DNA of 64,000 nucleotides, from assembly GCA_037447655.1 (NCBI GenBank), contig JBBHKE010003208.1:62001-126000 (forward strand), given 5' to 3'. The DNA comes from Zygnema cylindricum (Eukaryota; Streptophyta; Zygnematophyceae; Zygnematales; Zygnemataceae). The notes under the pieces were generated by a model. The model did no database searches. It was not told the DNA's origin and saw nothing but the letters and a program-made list of their open reading frames with translations. The position numbers and the translations under genes were made by a program. Shown piece after piece: positions 21,052 to 31,060 of this stretch; positions within the stretch are counted from its first letter, which is position 1; the number at the start of each line of letters is the position of its first letter.

Positions 21052-23373
21052 TGAAACTCTGAGACCTCCATAAGTCCTCAGAGTGGACAGCTTCCAAGAA
21101 GCCTCTAGGATCATCCTGACCCCTTTGTGTTTAAGCAAAAATAACTGCCACCCTGGCAGACAAAAACTCTAACCACCTTCACCTCTGTGAAGAGAAGACT
21201 CCCTTAAGTCGATAGCAAAAAGAATCTCTGAATTTGCTCCCCTGAGCAGTAAGTTATGGAGGGTGAAAGTTGACCTTTTGTACAGAAGCTCTCTGGGAGA
21301 GAGGGTCCTATCTTCTAATTTTTCTAAGTCCTATCTCTCTCACAGACTCTATCTACTGATGTACGGAACCAATCAGATTACAGTTCCGTACGCAAAAGTA
21401 CAGCTGCCGGTGTACTTTATGTACGGACACTGTACGACATGCCTTAAATGTCGACACGTGGTATGTCCGGATTGCTCCTTTAATCCTCGGAGATGCCGCG
21501 CTCCAATGTAACTTCGCCACGTGTCATCCGATGTGGCGATGCCCACAAACCGCCGAATTCTCCTTCCGCGATCTCGGCGCTAATTCCGGCCGTCCGATTA
21601 AACTCGCATTTGATCGTAGCCGTAATAAATACATGCGCGGTATTTGTTTCGCTTACGAAATCAATGCGCGGTATTGATTTCTTATCCGTACCGCAATTCG
21701 TACTTTTATACTACCATATCTATGTATCCCGTTAACAGTTATAGTTAAATGACTTATTCTACGTGTACATGTTTAAATAATTATCGTACTATATGTTGTC
21801 CATAGCCATTTTCAGCCATGGATTTACCCTCGGAAGCACCACAGACTACCCAAAAACAGCCTACTTTGAATCATCACAGAATTCTACAGAAATATCAAAA
21901 CAAGCTGAAACTGCAAACACCGATATTTTCTAGGCTACAAAATAACCTCACAAAGTTTCAGAAAAAAATAATGAGCAGAGTGATCACATCATCTGGTCAA
22001 AGTTGCAGAAAAACAGTCTGCCAGAACTTTGATAAAACCGGCCAGCTTCACAATGAAGTAAAACACAGACCAGGCACACAATAGGCCTGAAAATCTGTAG
22101 CAAATTAAAAAATACAATGAGGAACATACATGCAAAATTTCATATAATTTTGCCAACAGATCTGAGAGAAATACTCAGACAAAATTACCAAAAATGACCA
22201 TAAACAGTTTTTTTGGTACAGAAAGTTCCTATGTCTTAAAATGACTAAGTCCTACAAATATAAACTAGAGATCACTACTAAACGTACGGAGGCATACCAG
22301 CCGTACGCTATCTACCTGCTACTTCAATTAATGTTAATATACCCGAATACTTCAAAGTATGTCAAAATGAGTAAAAGTACACTAATAACTAATTCACAAA
22401 AAGACAAAACAATGTTTAACCAAATATTTACACCGACACCAAAATCGTATGCTGAGTCATTGCGTGTAAGTCAACAAGACTCCACGAATCTCGTAAAACA
22501 ATCCGAGCCGTCCAAAAATAGATATTGTGTGATTGACGCGATTTCGCGTCACCACTACTTGAAAAATACCGGCGGCCTTTGTCCGTCGTCCGTCGCTCTT
22601 GTTCGGCACCCTCGATGTCACGCCACGTAATCCCAAATTCCACTTGACGAAACGACGTCAAACCATCCAAATTTGTCCGTACCGCAATTACGTACTTCGC
22701 CATAAATTACGCTTACCAATTTTAAGTTCTCCTGTAAAATAGGATTCTTTGTACCGTCGCGTCCTTTTCATAAATGCCACCTGTCGCATTATGTTTCGTA
22801 CGTGCAAAGTACCATTTCAATCTCTTCGAATATTTTACGTCGGATCGCGTCGCAATCCGCCATCCATTTCTTAACGCATTCCGCGCCACTCAATTACTCC
22901 ATCACGTCCCTTTAATTTTACTCATATATTTACTCCCCCAATCCACAAATCCATTCGAACCTCCATTTGTATAACCACATTACTTCCGGTAATAACATAC
23001 GCATGAAACGTCGCGTGCGAACAAAATGTCGCGTACGCACGAAACTAACATTTCAAAACAACACTATATACTACGTAACACTACCTTTAGACTTAACGGC
23101 TAAGGCTACCGGCTATCTATTCACTGACGGCCGGCAGGTACCGGGATCAAATCCTGTCGCCGTCACATATCTTTTAGTAATTAATCCCTAGATTAATATA
23201 AATTTCCCGTAAACCTGAGGATAGCCTAGGTAGCCATGGCTATAGCTTCCTCTCCAATTTCTCAGTGACTGCGACAAGTTTGAGAGTTGGAGAGAGAAGT
23301 TAGAGGTAGACTGCCTCGGCTTCTTTATTTCTATTCAGACCTAGAAAATACTTAAAAACGATTAATTTCTACA
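21052..23373 (-). repeat. 3' LTR of copia B, split by solo LTR G2
   Basis: Plus-strand ends TGAAACTCTGAG and TTTCTACA. Contains the ARGG hairpin series near 21146-21252, the tRNA-like module (23088-23175, plus strand) and the conserved-loop hairpin near 23250. Confidence 0.9.
21794..23063. mobile_element. Solo LTR, family G (copy 2)
   Basis: 1270 bp, TGTTGTCCATAGCC ... TTTCAAAACAACA, with perfect CTATA duplication (21789-21793 and 23064-23068). Lies inside the 3' LTR of copia B, so it is younger than B. Confidence 0.88.
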
Positions 23374-23379
23374 CTCCCA

Positions 23380-26300
23380 TTATTTTCTAGTGAATCTTTA
23401 ATTTCAGACCACACTTCTCCCTGCAAAAAATAAGCTTAGGGGAAGGCACAAGTTTGGTCATCATATCTGCTACCATCTCACTATCTGGTCGGTACTCTAA
23501 ACTGATTATTTTATTTTCTACTCTCTCTAACAAAGCTGAGTCTAATGGCCATGTGTTTAGCTTTAAACTGATGTTTAGGATTGGCACAAATAGCGATTGC
23601 TGCTTGATTATCACAAAATATTTTCTGCACACCACTCTTAAGATGACCAAGTTCACCAAGTAAAGACTTGACCCACATCAATTCTTTTACAGCAGAGCAA
23701 GAGGCCATATACTCAGCCTCCATGGTGGACTGAGCAATAACCTTTTGCTGTTTGCTACTCCAACTGCAAGCCCCATCACCCACATATAATACATATCCAG
23801 AAGTGCATCTCCTCATCGGAGCATCACCATAACTAGCATCACTCCAAGTAGTGATGTCAGTATTCTCCCCACCCAAATGCAACCATAGATCCCTAGTTCC
23901 CATCAAGTATCTAAGAACTCTTTTAGCTGCCTCCCAATCCCTCTTAGTGGGAGCAATTAGACTTCTACTCAGCACTCCAACAGCTGCAGCTAAATCCGGC
24001 CGGGTACAATTCATAAAATAGATTAGACTTCCCACTACTTGCCTGTAAGGAATAGTCTGCATGAACTTCTGTTCTTCAGGAGATAATTCCTCGTCTAAGA
24101 CTATGACTCCTTCTTCCTCACTCCCCTCACTTCCCTTCTTCAATTCCATTGGAGTTGTACAACTATTAGCTTTATCCATTTGAAATTTTTCAAGCATGTT
24201 CCCTATTGCTTCCTTTTGAGTCAATCTTATAATTTTTCTTTTTCGGTCTCTCTCTACTTGAATTCCCAAAATATATTTTGCTTCCCCCATATCATTCATT
24301 TCAAATCTCCCCTTAAGATCGGTTTTCAGTTTATTAATTTTTTCCATTGATTTACTTAAAACATGTAAATCATCAACATAAATTGCAATAAATATAAAAC
24401 CTTCCTCATCTTCGAAAACATAGATTGAGTGATCTGAGCTGATCCGGATATATCCCAGACCGGTAAGAAACTCATCAAGCTTCTTATTCCACTGTCGAGG
24501 CGCCTGTTTCAAACCATAAAGAGATTTAATCAGCCGGCATACCTTACTCTCCTCTCCTTCTTCCACAAACCCTTCGGGTTGTCGCATGAAGATCTCCTCT
24601 TCCAATTCTCCATGCAAAAAGGTTGTTTTGATGTCCATCTGGTGCACTTCCATGTCTTTCGCTGCTGCCAGGCTGAGAAGTATGCGGACGGAGGGAAATC
24701 TGACCACCGGGGCAAAGGTTTCCTCGTAGTCAATTCCCTCCTTTTGTGTAAATCCCTTTGCCACTAGTCGGGCCTTGTAGCGCTCGATTGTGTTATCTTG
24801 GTTCAGTTTTAATTTAAAAACCCACTTACAACCGATTGGTTTTCGGTTAGGTGGACAATCCACCAGCTCCCAAGTATCGGCTGCCATAATTGAGGCCATC
24901 TCTTCATTGATGGCTGTCTTCCACCGATTTCTTTCTGGACAAGTCATCGCCTCTCCATAAGTTTGAGGTTCATCTTGATGAGATAGTTTTGTTACCTTGT
25001 TATTATTTTATTTTTCTTGTAGTCTTTTACTACTTCTCCTTCCCCCTTCAAAATCTGAGGCCGGAATAGATGGTTCTCGTGGATTCTTTCGAACAAACTT
25101 GGTTTCTCCCCTATCCGTTGATTCCGAATCAATTTCCACCACGTCTTCCGCTTCGGGTAGAGTTGTCACTGGAGTTTCAACAGCCGAGTCCTTTTCAGTC
25201 TGATTTGTACCTGCAAGAATGTCATCGTCTCTAAAACTTGGATAGTTAGGAAGCTCAAAGTCATCAGAATTTTCTGACTCAAATCTGATTTTTACTGACT
25301 TTGTATATTTGAAGGGATCCACAGACTTTCTTTCATCCATAACTACTAGATGCTTTACTAAGATTATATCTTCTCTTTTTAGATCATAATTTCTATATCC
25401 TTTAACATCCTCATCATATCCTAATAAGTATCCCGGTTTTCCTTTAGGATCTAGCTTCCAATTAGACCGATCTGTATCTAGACTGAATACTTGACTGCCG
25501 AAAACCTTTAAGTGAGATATGTCTGGTTTCCGGCCTGTCCATCTCTCATAAGGTGTTTGATCTTTTATAGCTGAAGTAAGAAATCTATTTTTGAGGTAAT
25601 TAGCACAGTTCATTGCTTTTGCCCAAAACCTTTTTCCTATCTTCTTATGCGACAACATACTTCTAGCACTATCACTTAGTGTTCTATTTAACCTTTCAGC
25701 TACCCCATTCTGTTCCGGATTTTCTGGAACTGTCTTTTGGTGTTGAACCCCATCTTCCCTCAAAAAATCCTCAAACTGGTTAGAAGTATACTCTCCACCA
25801 TTGTCACTCCAAACTCTCTTGATTGGAGTTTTATGGAGTTTTTCGCTCCATGCTTTATATTGTCTAAAACAATCCTCAACTTTTGACTTGTTTTTCAAAA
25901 AATACACCCGGGAATACCGAGACCAATCATCAGTTATAGTCATCATAAATCTCTTCCCCCCCGGTGAGGGCACTCTAGACGGTCCCCAAATATCTGTGTG
26001 TACTAAATCTAGAAGTTTTTCTACCTTGTAGTTGGCTGTTTTAGGAAAGGGTAATCTGTGTGCTTTACCTTGAGCACACCCACTACAATCACTTATAACA
26101 TCACTCTCACTGAATTGAATCCCTTCCACCACTCCCATTTTTTTCATCTCTCTTAACTTATCTAGATTCACATGCCCAAAGCCTCTTATGCCACATCATA
26201 ATATCATGAACACCAGCATAATAAAGTTTCTTCGTTTCATTACTTAAGATCAGTCTAATAATCCCATGGCTACCTTTCTCAGCAATGAAATAGACATCCT

Positions 26301-26640
26301 CCTCAAAACTAGCAGTAAAGACTCCTTCCCTAGTGCTAGTAAAAAAACCCTTATCATCTAATACAGATGTAGAGTTAAGGTTTTTGTTCAGCTCCGGAAT
26401 AAACAATACATCGGAGAATGTTAATATGGATGTCTTTCCTTCTTCTAACACTTTCAGATCTACCGATCCTACAAGAGTAGTGGTGACTATCCTCCTAACC
26501 CCGTACTCTATCTCTACGGTGGGAATCTTTCTTATCTTAGTGAACAAGTGCCTACCCATACACATGTGCATTGTGGCACCTGAATTTATAATCTAGCCTG
26601 CTTCACCTTTCAATCCACCGTAAGCACATTTCTGCCTTCG
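23380..26640 (-). pseudogene. Copia B Pol: protease, integrase, RT, RNase H
   Basis: Reading down the minus strand: protease at about 26590 with INSGATMHMC (catalytic Asp replaced by Asn), GAG-pre-integrase and CSGCAQGKAHRLPFP (about 26050), integrase DIWGPSRVPSPGGKRF, SDNGGEYTS and NGVAERLNRTL (26000-25680), linker, then a 478-codon open piece (23511-24947) with KARLVAKGFTQKEGIDYEETFA, QMDIKTTFLHGELEEEI, LYGLKQAPRQWNKKLDEFL, the RT active site YVDD (near 24380) and RNase H with STMEAEYMASC and DNQAAIAICANPKHQFKAKH. Frameshifts near 23510, 25000 and 26165 break it; the Asp-to-Asn change would also inactivate the protease. Confidence 0.9.
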
Positions 26641-27745
26641 TGGAATTTCAACCTCTGTTTTCGCCTCCAACTCCTCATCCAAAACGAGCTCATCGTCCTC
26701 GTCCTCGGATTCCGACTCAAGTACCTGTGTGACAAAGGCCTTTTTCTTTCCTCTCGGGGTACCACCGGTCTGCCCCTCCTTTAACGGAAGCTCGGTTAGC
26801 TTAGTGCACCCTGCCATATAGTGCCCAGGTTTCTTACAAAAATGACATAAACCTTTGGGAGCCCTTGGTCCGAACTCGTCGGTCTGATTCTTCTGCTCCC
26901 TACCCCCATAGTTTCCGACTGGTTTCCGGGAATCCTTGTTCCTCCAATCGGTCGCTGTTGCCAAGGCTTAGCCACTCTTTCCTCCCCTTCGGATCTCAAT
27001 CGTATTCTCTCGAACGAGAATCATCCCTACCACTGAGTTCCATATCCACCTTGAGTCCGGCAAGTCCTGCACACGGTTGACTATGTTCTCGAACTCATCA
27101 GGTAACTTCATTAGTAAACAGTTAACCTTTTCTTTTTTCACTAAAAACTTTTCCTACACTCTCTAGCTCCATGAAGAGTGTAGCAAGCTCATTGCAAAAA
27201 TCCAACATATTTCCCCCTTTGTATACATACTCCTTAACTTTATGATCAGCCAACTGTTGTTGCTGAATCGTACCACTTCGGTCCATCTCTATGAGAGCCA
27301 TCCAAAGATTGGATGCCCTCTCTACCTGCAAATGAGGACATGCAAGTCCTTGAGTGAGATGGCGTAGGATGAAGTGCTTTGCCGCCATATTGTTGAAGTC
27401 CCAGGTTTCAGTATCATTCTCCTCGTTCCTCGGAATAGGTGACATGAATGCTAAACCAGTTGCTATTGGTGTGGTCTCCTCCTTCTCTTTTCCTTTGTCC
27501 ACCACCTCTCCTTCCTTTGTTTCCTCTGTTGAAGGTGAATCCTCTTTCCTGGTGAATCTGCTTCCTTTAAACCCTGGAGGAATTCCAAGACTTGATGGAC
27601 GCCCAAATCGTCCACTCACTATCCCCCAAAACCTTTTTTCGCATAGAGCTCCTATCATCATACTTTCCCAGTATATGAAGCCAGTTCCATTAAATATTGG
27701 TACCCTAGAGGGTGGGCCCATAACCTGAAACTCTGAAACCTCCAT
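26593..27745 (-). pseudogene. Copia B gag
   Basis: Starts at the ATG inside the 5' LTR (27743-27745): MEVSEFQVMGPPSRVPIF, then FNGTGFIYWESMMIGALCEKRFWGIV, an acidic/serine region, and the Gag core ENDTETWDFNNMAAKHFILRHL with SNLWMALIEMDRSGTIQQQQL. A CCHC knuckle CHFCKKPGHYMAGC lies near 26850-26810, followed by an acidic patch and the protease. A frameshift near 27120 splits it. The length and order are typical of copia Gag. Residues 7-11 (QVMGP) are encoded by the primer-binding site. Confidence 0.88.
27712..27725 (-). other. Primer-binding site of copia B, complementary to the initiator tRNA-Met anticodon arm
   Basis: Element strand GGTTATGGGCCCAC directly after LTR end CA. It is the exact complement of GUGGGCCCAUAACC in the anticodon arm of plant-type initiator tRNA-Met (as I remember that sequence). 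Drosophila copia uses the same internal, half-tRNA priming mode. Confidence 0.85.
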
Positions 27746-27818
27746 AAGTCCTCAGAATGGACAGCTTCTAAGAAGCCTCTAGGATAATCGTGACCCCTTT
27801 GTGTTTAAGCAAAAAAAA

Positions 27819-27921
27819 CTGCCACCCTGGCAGACAAAAACTCTAACCACCTTCACCCCTGTGAAGACAAGACTCCCTTGAGTCGATAGCAAAAAGAATC
27901 TCTGAATTTGCTCCCCTGAGC
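27819..27921 (-). promoter_or_regulatory. Array of four ARGG-loop hairpins in U5 of copia B
   Basis: Element-strand hairpins: GCTC-AGGG-GAGC (27910-27921), GACTC-AAGG-GAGTC (27871-27884), CTTCAC-AGGG-GTGAAG (27851-27866) and CTGCC-AGGGT-GGCAG (27819-27833). All stems are perfect. It lies between the TATA region and the gag start, so it is expected in the RNA leader. Confidence 0.85.
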
Positions 27922-28487
27922 AGTAAGTTATGGAGGGTGAAAGTTGACCTTTTGTACAGAAGCTCTCTAGGAGAGAGGGTCCTATCTTCTAATTTTTCTA
28001 AGTCCTATCTCTCTCACAGACTCTATCTACTGATGTACGGAACCAATCAGATTACAGTTCTGTACGCAAAAGTACAGCTGCCGGTGTACTTTATGTACGG
28101 ACACTGTACGACATGCCTTAAATGTCGACACGTGGTATGTCCGGATTCGCTCCTTTAATCCTCGGAGATGCCGCGCTCCAATGTAACTTCGCCACGTGTC
28201 ATCCGATGTGGCGATGCCCACAAACCGCCGAATTTTCCTTCCGCGATCTCGGCGCTAATTCCTGCCGTCCGATTAAACTCGCATTTGATCGTAGCCGTAA
28301 TAAATACATGCGCGGTATTTGTTTTGCTTACGAAATCAATGCGCGGTATTGATTTCTTATTCGTACCGCAATTCGTATTTTTATACTACCATATCTATGT
28401 ATCCCGTTAACAGTTATAGTTAAATGACTTATCCTACGTGTACATGTTTAAATAATTATCGTACTATATACTACGTAACACTACCTT

Positions 28488-28575
28488 TAGACTTAACGGC
28501 TAAGGCTACCGGCTATCTATTCACTGACGGCCGGCAGGTACCGGGATCAAATCCTGTCGCCGGCACATATCTTTT
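28488..28575 (+). promoter_or_regulatory. tRNA-like module antisense in copia B 5' LTR
   Basis: D-arm/A box TAGACTTAACGGCTAAGGC (28488-28506) with GG and A at the conserved D-loop positions, B box GGATCAAATCC (28544-28554, one mismatch to GGTTCRANTCC) and TTTT at 28572-28575. The 3' LTR copy is at 23088-23175. Confidence 0.7.
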
Positions 28576-28649
28576 AGTAATTAATCCCTAGATTAATATA
28601 AATTTCCCGTAAACCTGAGGATAGCCTAGGTAGCCATGGCTCTAGCTTC

Positions 28650-28694
28650 CTCTCCAATTTCTCAGTGACTGCGACAAGTTTGAGAGTTGGAGAG
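28650..28694 (-). promoter_or_regulatory. U3 hairpin with conserved loop, copia B
   Basis: CTCTCCAA/TTGGAGAG stem; element-strand loop contains ACTTGTCGCAGTCA, a variant of the word in D, E and H. Confidence 0.7.
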
Positions 28695-28778
28695 AGAAGT
28701 TAGAGGTAGACTGCCTCGGCTTCTTTATTTCTATTCAGACCTAGAAAATACTTAAAAACCATTAATTTCTACAAAAAT

Positions 28779-29985
28779 CTACATGAAACAACTGGAAGGT
28801 TTCATGGAAAGTGGAGAAGAAAGCAAGGTAAGCAAACTGATAAAATCACTTTATGGCCTTAAGCAGGCCCTGAGACAATGGAACATAAAGTTGGATGAAT
28901 TTTTGACCAGTTTGGGGTATATCAGAAATAGTTCATATCATACCTTTATATCTTTTTGAGGATCAGAATGGAGTGATATTTATTGTTATTTATGTGGGTG
29001 ATTTGTTAGTCTTAAGCAAGTCTTTAGATAAAATTAACAAACTAAAACAGGATCTAAGAAGCCGGTTTGACATGAAAGACCTTGGTGAAGCAAAGTATAT
29101 TTTGGGGATTCAAATGGAGAGGGATAAAGGAAACACATTTATAAGACTCACCCACAATAAAGTTATTGGTAATATGCTAGAAAAGTTTCAAATGGACAAA
29201 GCAAATGGATGTACTACTCCCATGGATCTAAAGAAAATATCAGAGGGGAGTGAATAGGGAGGAATATTGATATTGAATGATTAGATGGATGAGGAAGAAA
29301 TGAGGTTAATGGAAAGATTTCCATATCGCCAGATTGTAGGCAATTTAATTTACTTTATGAACTATACTCGTCTTGACATAGTTGCAGCTGTAGGAGTCGT
29401 CAGTAGGAGTCTAAATGACCCGAAGAAGAGAGATTGGGAAGCAGCCAAAAGGGTGATAAGATATTTGGTGGGAACAAGGGAATTGTGGTTGCATTTGGGA
29501 GGGGAGCACACTGACATCACTACTTGGAGTGATGCCAGTTATGGGGATGTGCCTTTAAGGCGGTGTACAACTGGATATGTGTTGCAAATTAGATCCGGTG
29601 CATGCTGTTGGAGTAGCAAACAGCAGAAAGTAGTTGCTCAGTCCACTATGGAGGCTGAGTACATGGCTTCCTGTGCTGCCACCAAAAAATTAATGTGGGT
29701 AAAGCTTTTTTTGAAAAACTTGGGTTCATGAAGTTTGGAACTCAAAATGTTTTTTGTGATAATCAAGCTGCTATCGCTATAGCTGCTAATCTGAAACATC
29801 ACTTCAAAGCTAAGCCTATAGATATTAGACTAAGCTTTGTCACAGAGAAGGTTGAAAATAAAATAATGAAACTGGTTCATAAAATTGATAAAGAAATGAT
29901 TGCGGACATTATGACAAAACCAGTGCCTTCCCCTAAGTTGATTTATTGCAAGAAAAACTGCGGATTAAAATTGAAAATTGACTAA
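28779..29985 (+). pseudogene. Copia C Pol, C-terminal part (RT, RNase H)
   Basis: Resumes at IYMKQLEGFMESGEE, then LYGLKQALRQWN. The RT active-site region reads YVGDLLVL: the first Asp of YVDD is Gly. RNase H covers YFMNYTRLDIVAAVGVVSRS, TTWSDASYGD, STMEAEYMASC and DNQAAIAIAANLKHHFKAK, ending LKLKID-stop at 29985. Stops at 28957-28962 and 29255, and a frameshift near 29730. Confidence 0.88.
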
Positions 29986-29997
29986 GAATTAAGGGAG

Positions 29998-30883
29998 TGT
30001 TGAAAAAAGGTAATTAATAGTTCACTTCTCTATTTTAGTTAGACTCTAAAAAGTGAGAGAGAAGATCAAAGACACGCCATGGCTGTCGCGTTATTTAGAA
30101 GGTGGCAGATTGGAGAAGAAGCATTTTTACCAAAATATGTGCCCCAAATGAGATTTGAACCTAGGACCTGTGGATTCAACATAGCGATTCGCCGTAACTA
30201 TTAAAGCGTTGTCGAAACGATATACTTAGGTTGTTTGATATATAATTAATGTTTGACAAGTTGGCTTAATCATACCAAAACGAAGATGTGTGTGAAACAA
30301 TTCATGCACATACGCAAATCCGCACCATGTAAATTTAATTGATCGGACGACCGTCCTTGCAACCGCCACCCGAAATGAGATTTTTGGCGGCCTTTGGAGA
30401 TAGTGTCACGCGATGCCACGTGGCGCCACATTATTGGATACCGGGGAAGATGGGATGAACCATGGCTCTTGATTTGATAGGCGTCACCTTGAAGTCCATG
30501 TCTTACAATAGTCGTACAATAAGTACATCGGCCACTGTACCTTTTTGTACTATATAGTATTTCTATTGGACAAGGGTTTAGTAGTAGGTAGACGTGAGTA
30601 GATAGTCTAGGACTTAGTGAAATTCAGGTACCTCTCTCTAAGAGAGCTTACAACTATAAAGGTCATCTTTGACCAACCATAACTTATTGCTCAGGGGAGC
30701 AAATCCATTGATTATTTTTGCGTTCGGCTCAAGGGAGTCAGGTCCTCATAGGGGTGAAGGTGGTCCGAATATTTGTGTGCCTGGGTGGCACTTATTAAGT
30801 GGGAAAGTGAAAAGGCAAATATTATCCTAGAGGCTTTACATCAGCTGCCCATTATGTGTGTCAATGGAGACCACAGAATTGCA
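29998..30883 (+). repeat. 3' LTR of copia C
   Basis: 886 bp, TGTTGAAAAAAGGTAATT ... CACAGAATTGCA, followed by the GTAAG duplication. Single copy of the segment that is fourfold in the 5' LTR. Confidence 0.92.
30132..30215 (-). promoter_or_regulatory. tRNA-like module antisense in copia C 3' LTR
   Basis: Minus strand: B box GGTTCAAATCTC (30150-30161), an anticodon-arm-like segment CTATG-TTGAATC-CACAG that would present GAA, and TTTT at 30132-30135. The 5' LTR copies have a CGCC/GGCG D-stem. The spacing between arms is not fully canonical. Confidence 0.6.
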
Positions 30884-31060
30884 GTAAGTAGCAGTGAGTA
30901 GGATTTTTGGAACTTAGCGTGTTTGAGACACCTTTGTCTAGGTGACCTTTTGTATTTATAGGCCATTTTTGGCAAGCCATAACTTTCTGCTCATGAGAGC
31001 AAATTTAGTGATTTTTTCAAGCTCGTGTGGCTTCCTGGCACACCCAAATATATCTTACGT
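30884..31060 (+). mobile_element. Right fragment of copia LTR family F
   Basis: After GTAAG, continues TAGCAGTGAGTAGG, CTTTGTCTAGGTGACC, TATTTATAGGCC and TGCTCATGAGAGCA, which is the same order as the 3' halves of the other copia LTRs. The right end of F is not clear. Confidence 0.6.

Larger units (their letters stand above)
21052..28773 (-). mobile_element. Copia retrotransposon B (minus), full length, inserted in copia C
   Basis: LTRs 21052-23373 (about 1047 bp after removing G2) and 27726-28773 (1048 bp). Perfect AAAAT duplication at 21047-21051 and 28774-28778; the RT frame of C resumes across it (ELEEK then IYMKQLEGF). PBS at 27712-27725. Internal region about 4.35 kb. Same family as copia A. 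Pol is interrupted but each domain is recognisable. Confidence 0.93.
27726..28773 (-). repeat. 5' LTR of copia B
   Basis: 1048 bp, TGTAGAAATTAATGG ... AGTTTCA on the element strand. Contains the ARGG hairpin series (27819-27921), the antisense tRNA-like module (28488-28575) and the U3 hairpin (28650-28694). The last 20 nt hold the gag start. Confidence 0.92.
7173..30883 (+). mobile_element. Copia retrotransposon C (plus), heavily interrupted
   Basis: LTRs at 7173-10311 and 29998-30883. Target duplication GTAAG at 7168-7172 and 30884-30888. PBS follows the 5' LTR at 10312 (GGTTATGGACCCA). Purine tract AGAATTAAGGGAG precedes the 3' LTR. Coding order gag, protease, integrase, RT and RNase H is that of Ty1/copia. 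The element is split by solo LTR D (7185-8178), copia E (12169-19724) and copia B (21052-28773). Coding parts carry many stops and frameshifts, so it is dead. It is the oldest insertion of this nest after LTR F. Confidence 0.9.

Noticed and set aside
24997-26596. Plus-strand ORFs inside copia B (62-87 codons)
   Set aside because: Antisense shadows of the Pol reading frame; the same shadows recur at the equivalent positions of copia A.
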